This document shows positions 57,301 through 64,000 of a stretch of DNA of 64,000 bases, in pieces (the first letter of the stretch is position 1; every line of letters begins with the position of its first letter). The translations under genes were made by a program, and so were the position numbers. The notes beneath the pieces are model-generated. The model was not told where the DNA came from. It saw only the letters and a list, made by a program, of their open reading frames with translations, and searched no databases. Source of the stretch: Aurelia coerulea (lineage: Eukaryota; Cnidaria; Scyphozoa; Semaeostomeae; Ulmaridae); assembly GCA_039566865.1 (NCBI GenBank), contig CM076944.1, positions 10,686,501-10,750,500 on the forward strand, in the 5' to 3' direction.

Positions 57301-59040
57301 AATATTTGTTCGTTCTAATTCTCTTTGAAATCCCACGCTCGTTTGCAGTTGAGAAGTGGAATTTCGTTGCATCCATTCGATTCAACCCTAGCCTGCTTGC
57401 AGACTATACCCCAGGAAAAGGTCTAGTCTGCACGCAGAATAATTCAATCCGCTGTTCTTTTTCTGTTTGCTTGAAGGGGTGACAGGGTAGTGGTCTGGTA
57501 CAATATTCTGTCAAAAGATGATGGAACCTGGTACCCAAAATATGGATCTGGTACCAAGCCTATAAAGATGAGTAGGTACCAACAAAATTTTTTTCAATGG
57601 ATGTTTCTGCAATAGAACAAATTTTTAGCTTATACCAGTACAGGGAGTGGCACAGAGGCGACAGTGAGTTCTTTAGGTGTGGTTTCGTCTTGCTAATTGG
57701 TCCATTGGTCTCACGGAGAACTGATTTTGACATTGTATGTTCAATTTGTTGCATCAGTCAGTGATGGCACCACCACGGGACTGGAGGGGACAAGTCCCCC
57801 TTCTCCTCTCTGAGATGGATGTCCCAGTTCGTCCAAATCCATAGATAAATTTTCAAAGGATGGTTTAGGTCGTTAGATTTTGACGACAGAGAAGGGCATT
57901 TCTTGGCATTGAAAACTACGTTCCCCAAGGGAAAAAAGTGTGTGTGCCTTAAAAAAATTCCCGGGGCTTCGCCCTAGGACCCACATTTTCGATTATCTTG
58001 CTCTATTAGAGGTGCCATTTTCTAGACCTCTTTCAGAATTCCTCATGCTGAATATAGACTGTACCATACTTATTATCAGTGATTATCTCCTTTCCCCTAA
58101 TTTCATATTCTTTGGTACTAATACCTCCAGCTCAAGGATAATATTGCTATAAAGGGTATAGATTTGAGATTCTGAAGCTTGTTCGTATTTCTCAAGCGTA
58201 AGACTAAAAAGTTAGTTGTTGCCTTACGTAGAGCTTGCTTCTCAAGAAAACTTTCTATTATATTTGATAATCTGACTCGTGCCAGAAGAAAGCAAAGCCA
58301 AACGAGACAATAGCAAGTTCGGTTTTTACCTGCCTCTTTTTATAGAACCATAGATAGAACTGTGCAGTATCAATTATCTTATGGTGCAATGTTAAAGGAA
58401 CCAATCTTGCAGGGAAATGATCATGAAGCACCATAATTTATTAATAAGAGTGTTTTGGTAATGCTCAGCATATGTCTACTCCGCTTTCGCATTTTTGCTC
58501 AAAAAAATTCAAGTTTGATATCATTATTATTATTATTATTACTATTATTATTATTATTGTTATCATTATCATTATTGTTATCGTTGGCGTCCGCTTTGTG
58601 GTTGCCCTTTGTTACTTCGCGCTTTTATGCGTGTGGCGGTAGGGTGGAATTCCCTATCAGGCCATCCGGGATTCAGCAATTGCTAAAAAAAGTTTTAGCA
58701 GCGAGCGAATCTATCGGAGGGTCACTTGGGGTGACTGCAGAGTTGCCAAGGTAGCCTCAAAGGAATCAGTAGAACTTTAAAACGCCTCCAATCCCTTCTC
58801 AAATTTTAAAAAGGACAAAAAGATTATGTAGAGTGGCATAAGTGGGAAAGGATGTTATTGCTTTTAATTGTAAATTTAACATATTTAGGTACTTTTTGTT
58901 TGTAAACAACTTCTTCTGTATAAATTCTCGGCTGCCCAGTAAAGTTGTAGACTGATGAAGATTTTTAATCGCAACGTATTTTTATGAAAACAGTTTAATT
59001 TCTTTTATTTCATGTTCTGTTTTTTGTGAATGATGGTTTA
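57301..59040. other. No supported gene upstream of kinesin
   Basis: A short plus-strand frame from 57282 starts with a hydrophobic run but has no homologous motif and ends after 66 codons. The stretch near 57955-57985 (cccggggcttcgccctagg) resembles GC-rich blocks common in DNA-transposon remnants. Nothing else stands out before the microsatellite at 58520. Confidence 0.3.
58520..58585. repeat. (ATT)n microsatellite with ATTGTT variants
   Basis: About 60 bases of att/tta units with occasional gtt and atc. It may be the tail of an inserted LINE on the minus strand, as the two LINE ends to its right carry similar tails. Confidence 0.8.
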
Positions 59041-59044
59041 GTTT

Positions 59045-59402
59045 TTATTATTGTTATCATTATTATTACTATTGTTATTATTGTCAAAGTATTTACAGTT
59101 GGTACAATATATGGTTGCAAACTAATTCAAACCAGCTATTTACAATACTACAAAAATTAGAATGTCGAATTAGGGATCCTCACTATCTCCTGCCATTTTT
59201 TAGTTGCAGATCTTGCATGTACTATTTTGTCCATTCCATTATTTGATCCTTCTTTTAAATATCGCTGTTCAGTTTGCATTTTTATGGTACCTGGCAGAGT
59301 GCTCCAATAGAGAACGCCTTTGAACACAAGTAAACTAATTCCGAATGTGCTTGCATTTCTTTCCGGTAATTGCAACTGATTCTCAGTTCGTAACTCATAT
59401 TT
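59045..59402 (-). pseudogene. LINE 3-prime end fragment
   Basis: The minus strand encodes YELRTENQLQLPERNASTFG and further residues that parallel the end of the reverse-transcriptase ORF in the next LINE (YNLRSGNTLQLP). It is followed by a UTR with ccaactgtaaata and an ATT-type tail at 59045. It is 5-prime truncated and diverged. Confidence 0.65.
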
Positions 59403-59621
59403 TCACCTGTTTTCTTTCAAAGAATCACTTAAAGATTTGAAGCATCATTTTCTGCAATTTCTTTGTGGGGAAATTTCTCTCACCTGTCCTTACAAGAAGT
59501 ACTTCGATTAGCATATTGGAGTCATTGTGCAAAAACTCTTAATGCTCTTTTTTTGTTCAGGCCTGTACACGGTCTATCTGATGCTATTTGTCTTCCCTTC
59601 CCATGATACATCCAGATCATA

Positions 59622-60355
59622 ATATAATAATAATAAATGATTTATTTACAGTTGGCAAGTAACCGAAAAAAGGTAGCTAACTACAGCTAATTAAAGCCAA
59701 CTATTTACCTATTCTCATGATAACTTCTATAAATACAAAATCTTAAAAATCAACTATAAATACCCCAAATCTGCGATGTATACTTTACAAAGTCGACAGT
59801 TGCAGTCCAGTCCTTTCCAGCTCCTTAATTCTTCTGATTTTTTCAAACTTTCTGGCAATGCATGCCAAAGCAGTGAGCCTAGAAATGATACAGATTCGAT
59901 TCCGAATGTTGTTTTTCATGTTCTGGCTTTTGGCAACTGCAGAGTATTCCCACTTCTTAGATTATAGTTTTCCGTTCTTTCAACAAAGATATCTTTCATG
60001 AAGCTTGGATTCAGGTTTTCCTTAGTTTTAAAAATTTCGACCAACAACAACTGCAGATTTTTCTGATGAACAGACACAGAATTATTCCTTTCTAAAAGGG
60101 ATTCAAAACAAGAGTGACTATCTTTGTATGCGATCCGTAGAGCTCGTTCATGAATCTTATTTACTTTATTATTGATACGTCTGTCATGAAACATCCAAAT
60201 TAGGGGACAGTAGCTGAACTGTGACATGACAAACGTATTCATCATCAGAACTATTTTATCTGTATCCATAAACTTTGATATCCGCGCTAGTGCATGAAGT
60301 TTCTGACTGGCCTTCTTACAGAGAGAATCTAGGTGGGTTTGAATCAAGGGGCAGT
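59622..60355 (-). pseudogene. LINE 3-prime fragment, C-terminal reverse-transcriptase domain
   Basis: The minus strand encodes HLDSLCKKASQKLHALAR, FSYCPLIWMFHDRRINNKVN, YNLRSGNTLQLP and a terminal CNCRLCKVYI motif ending at 59754. This is the post-RT region of CR1/L2-like elements. One in-frame TGA interrupts it near 59913. The 3-prime UTR ends in an ATAATA tail at about 59622. The front end is cut where the palindromic element at 60356 begins. Confidence 0.85.
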
Positions 60356-60514
60356 AATAGACGATTACGCTAAAGATGGCGGCGAGGAACTTTTTACCAA
60401 GATGCATTGCGTTCGAATTGCGAATGTTTAACGATTCTATAGGAATTCGATTAAAGAACGCAGTGCATCTAGGTAAAAAGTTCCTCTCCGCCATCTTTAG
60501 CGTAATCGTCTATT
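60356..60514. mobile_element. Near-perfect palindromic element, 159 bp
   Basis: aatagacgattacgctaaag at the left is an exact complement of the right end. The match runs about 60 bases per arm with only a few differences, so almost the whole element is a hairpin. It sits exactly at the truncated front of the LINE fragment. Confidence 0.8.
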
Positions 60515-60892
60515 GAAGTTGGACACAACAAATGTATCATAGAGGAGTACGATGGAGTGCAGTTATCTTGTTCCTAAGGGCGTTCAATGGCAGACAAAAG
60601 TATTTGCAAAAGGATTAGATATTCTGCCATGGATCAGATTGATGATGTAAACACAAAGTTTTATGGTAAACATAATACAGCAAAAGAGCAATACTCCCAA
60701 CTCTTATCATCGAAGCTGCTTCAACGATGAAAACTCCACTTCATACTAGCCCGTTATTGAAGAGTCAAAGATATTGATTGGCAAACTTCAGCAAAGCATA
60801 TCAAATGCTCGTTCATAATGCAAAAGCTACTGGATGATTCGAAATGTTTCTTTGCGTGATTTTGTAGGGATATTTGGTAATATACTGGAATT

Positions 60893-61372
60893 CTACCGGG
60901 TGATAGTCAAAACAGCTAACATGTTTTGCAGGCTGTGGAATAAACAATATGAGGCGGATATTCAAGACTAAAATGCCAGTCTACCAGTCCAAGGCAAGCT
61001 TTGTTATAAACATTTCGTTTTGCAAAATCACTCACCTTTTAGATCCAAAATTAAGGAAAATTTTTGCAAGGGGTTTGTTTGGGAGCAAGAATTTCACGTT
61101 CTATTCTGGTCCATGATTTATTTGCTCTTGGAATATAAATGTAACACAATTTTCTATTTCAGAAACAGATAATTTAATGTTAATGATAATAAGTAAATCA
61201 TCGACCAGAATCAAACGCGAACTTCTCGTTCCCACACAAAGCCTTTGCCAGTATTTTGGTCCTGTTTGGGCCTAAAAGATGACTGCTTTTTCCAGAGAAA
61301 ATTATCCCATCTAAGTTAGCCTTTGAGTGAAAGATTATTAGTTTACTTTGGAATATCAGCCACTCGTTTTTT
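60893..61372. mobile_element. TIR element of the CCGGGTGAG group, palindromic copy
   Basis: Left end taccgggtgatagtcaaaac. The order gaggcggat, aaaatcactcac, aaattaaggaaaa and tctattctggtccatga follows 44017-44528. The right terminus is degraded and its position approximate. Confidence 0.55.
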
Positions 61373-61377
61373 AGGTC

Positions 61378-61660
61378 ATCGCCTCAAGTGCATCACCTCA
61401 AGTGCTTCTAGGCCTGAAAGGACAAATTCCGTTTATAATTTTCTACGTTAAAAAAGAGCTTATTTTAGGCTTCTGAAATAAGCCATACGTTCTGAAACCA
61501 ATTAAATGATAAATAATTCCATCAATATGTATCCAAACTGCATATCAGTAGGAAGAAAAGAGACTGCACGTGGAGATGGTATACATTAGAGCTATTCAAA
61601 TCTTTTCATTTTTTATCGATTTTCAATCATAATTAGTTGCATCTTTTCTGAAACACATTG
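61378..61660. repeat. Dispersed repeat shared with 21092-21410
   Basis: catcacctcaagtgcttct, ttaaatgat and tccaaactgcat follow in the same order as in the intron 15 copy. It sits right after a CCGGGTG-group element. Confidence 0.45.
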
Positions 61661-62748
61661 AAGGATAGAAGATCGAACCAGTTATCCACTCACCTCCCAC
61701 TGACAACTCAGTTTAGAACACTTCTTCTTTCTAAACAGCTGCATCAACACAGTATTTTGCATCCTTTGACTGGTTCTATTGGGTCAGTCATTAAAGCCAA
61801 AGTGAGGATGTACAACTATTTCTAAGGCAACGGAAAAACATTCACAGTGAAGTTTAAAGTCATTTGCAGACTATTATTGAGTCATTCAGTAATAGACCAC
61901 TTAGCTATTCTACTAAAGAGTCCAGATCGAGCGATATGTTTATAAATTTTGATACATAAGATGTAAAAATCGGAGCTTCTATCACTTTTGTGCTCATTCT
62001 ACAATTCTGCATATGTATAACGATATATTTTTCGATTCAGATTCTTTGTTAGAATAGCTAAAAGGTCTATTGAGTTTTTGTGTCATGTTACATGGCAATT
62101 TTTGAATTTGGAACTTATTTGGCCAGAACTTGAAAGGTATATTTCTTGGTGCCAAAAGCATCAACCGATTATCTACAAGCAAAATTCATAACGATCCAAC
62201 AGAATATCGAATATGATATCATAATTTAAAGTTAGAATCAAGCAACCACAGATTACTTGATTTCTACAGTAACTACTAATTCTCAAGTAACTACGGAGTT
62301 AGAGTTAGAGAGAAGGATTAGCAACTTATATAAAAGGTACCGTTGATTGGCATGAGAGCATCCATCACCATTGTGTGCATTAAAAAGATCTACAGAACTG
62401 CTAGATATATGAACATGGCTCTCTTAAAGCATATTTTGAGCAGTGGAAGGGAAAAGTAAAAAACAAAGCAATATGTTTTTCAGTTAATTCATCATTCTTA
62501 CGAAATATGATAATACGTGCAACAGCTACTACAAAATTGCCTATACAATGATAATGCATACTCATGTAATAAGTGACGTCAGTTATTCTTTCGACCGGCC
62601 CTAGAGGTCTATTTCATGAGGTCCGTTTGACTAATTACATGCGATTCTATGATTCTATGTCTGTCAATTGTTGAAATCATCCAAAAGGGTTGAAGACAAG
62701 TCTGTTACTTCTTTCTCTAAATCGAGCGCCTTGAAAGGAACTCAAAGA
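61661..62748. other. No supported feature
   Basis: AT-rich sequence without a credible gene, RNA or repeat boundary that I can identify. Confidence 0.35.
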
Positions 62749-62937
62749 GCCATTGTAACCTACAGTCCTTTGCGAGCACGCTACAATTCCAGACTGTCTG
62801 AAAAATCAAATTTGGCCTGAACTGAAACTACACAGATCCATAGTGTAGTAGAAGAAATTTTCTACCAGTTCAACTACTGCGTAGTAGAGCCATGGTTTCC
62901 CTCAGCGTGCCTGCAAAGGACCCTAGGTGACAATGGC
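62749..62937. repeat. Inverted repeat, about 189 bp
   Basis: agccattgtaacctacagtc with ctttgcgagcacgct (from 62749) pairs with agcgtgcctgcaaaggac and gtgacaatggct (to 62937). Arms are about 35 bases. Probably a small MITE. Confidence 0.6.
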
Positions 62938-63820
62938 TTTTTAATGTCCTTTGCTGAAATCATACCGTATTTTTTTTTAGCTCTTGTTTATTTCAAAATG
63001 GCGGACCGTATGTTTTCTATCACTCCTCCCCGTTCTTCTCCCCGTCTTTCTATCAAAGCGATGGCGCAGATTGGGAACTGTGAAATAAGATCGGTCAAAC
63101 GGACTTCAGTAAATACACATGGGCTAAGAACCTATAATTATTCAGGGTTGGGAAAATGCTGTAATTTTCATTTGATGTGTTTGTCCACATGGGCAAAAGC
63201 CTAGACATATATTTTCAATTGGTTGATTTGACTAAATTGATTTCAAAGAGAGCCACTTTCACGGAAGATATTTGTAAGGCAAGATTATTTGCAACATACG
63301 TAAAATGTTCACATAAATCCCTTTGCCAACATAATTATTGGTAACAGGCTTGTTGAAAAATCTTTCCAGCACACAAGACAACGGTCTGAATTAGTAAATG
63401 CCCAGCCCCTACAAAAGCAGCAATCTAATTCAAATAATACGCATATAATGATGTAACCACCATCTACATTGAAATTGATTGCAGAGAATTACATAAATAA
63501 CCTACCACTACTTAATTAATATGCAATATAATAAATAGAAAACGTATAAACAGTTTGAACGAGATGCTTGAATGTAACCTTCAGTTTTTACCTCTTCTGT
63601 GCCTCTTGGACAAGTCGTTGCTGTACAGTAAACCCGAGCATGTAAACGTACCTTTTTGAGAGCCAGAACAAATTAGGTTCTTATATCAGGGTTTTTGTGC
63701 AAACTTTTTGGGATTCATCGCTGAAAAATTTTCAACTATATGTTATTCGTTTTGGCAATGTTATTACGCATCTAATGACTAATTATAGACTTTCGAATGG
63801 CAAGTGAGGACCCAGCAAAA
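62938..63820. other. No supported feature
   Basis: A plus-strand frame at 62944-63204 (86 codons) has no recognised motif and is probably chance. The remainder is AT-rich and unremarkable. Confidence 0.3.
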
Positions 63821-64000
63821 TACCGGGTGTCTCACCAAAAGTACTTCCATTTTAAAAAATCACCAAAATTTGATTACGCGGCCGATCTTCAATTTTCTTT
63901 TTTTGTCAAGTAGATCAAGGACCAAATTATTTTCAAAGACATAGCTGATCTTTTAAGTGGTTGTAAAATGCGCAAATTTTTGCTCTTTTTAGTGCTACCT
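63821..64000. mobile_element. CCGGGTGTC-group element cut by the window edge
   Basis: taccgggtgtctcaccaaaa begins at 63821, followed by aaaaaatcaccaaaattt as in the solo end at 32420. The right end lies beyond the window. Confidence 0.6.

Noticed and set aside
57282..57482. Plus-strand frame with a signal-peptide-like start
   Set aside because: Short, no conserved cysteine or domain pattern, no splice or poly-A context.

Overview
The window is animal (metazoan) nuclear DNA: AT-rich, with a long spliced gene and introns packed with transposon remains. The mix of a BEL/Pao retrotransposon, CR1/L2/Jockey-type LINE pieces, tRNA- and 5S-derived SINEs and many small inverted-repeat elements would suit an invertebrate such as a cnidarian, but that placement is a guess, not something the sequence proves.

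The main gene is a kinesin-1 heavy chain (KIF5-type) on the minus strand. Eighteen coding exons run from the start codon at 56789 down to 15588, and their reading phases join without a break into 645 residues. They cover the motor domain with P-loop, switch I and switch II, then the neck linker, neck coil and the first part of the stalk. Every intron but one has GT-AG ends; intron 12 uses GC-AG. The roughly 300 residues of distal stalk and tail expected of the family were not found. Further left, at 1-519 on the same strand, lies the first coding exon of a different, unrecognised gene that runs off the window.

The left flank (520-15587) is dominated by a very young BEL/Pao LTR retrotransposon at 3393-9840, on the plus strand. 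It has two 310-base LTRs with no difference seen by eye, a 5-base target duplication and one intact Gag-Pol reading frame of 1876 codons. Around it lie small inverted-repeat elements: 1142-1470, 1961-2750 and 2917-3274. The rest of this flank has no gene that can be supported.

The kinesin introns hold several families of short non-autonomous elements. The largest group shares termini of the form TACCGGGTG, followed by TCTCA or AGTCA, and seems to duplicate a TA target like Tc1/mariner elements. At least a dozen copies or solo ends are scattered through the window. Intron 5 holds a palindromic foldback of about 2.2 kb with one of these elements nested at its centre. Other families are a 272-base palindromic hAT-like pair, elements bounded by poly-G tracts, LINE fragments at 33.7-35.6 kb, a tRNA-derived SINE at 23.3 kb and a degenerate 5S rRNA copy at 33.4-33.5 kb. 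Intron 2 (12.6 kb) is repeat-rich at 43.8-52.1 kb and quiet at 52.1-56.4 kb.

The right flank (56790-64000), upstream of the kinesin start, has no recognisable gene. It holds two LINE 3-prime ends, a near-perfect palindromic element next to one of them, and more TIR elements, including one cut by the window edge.
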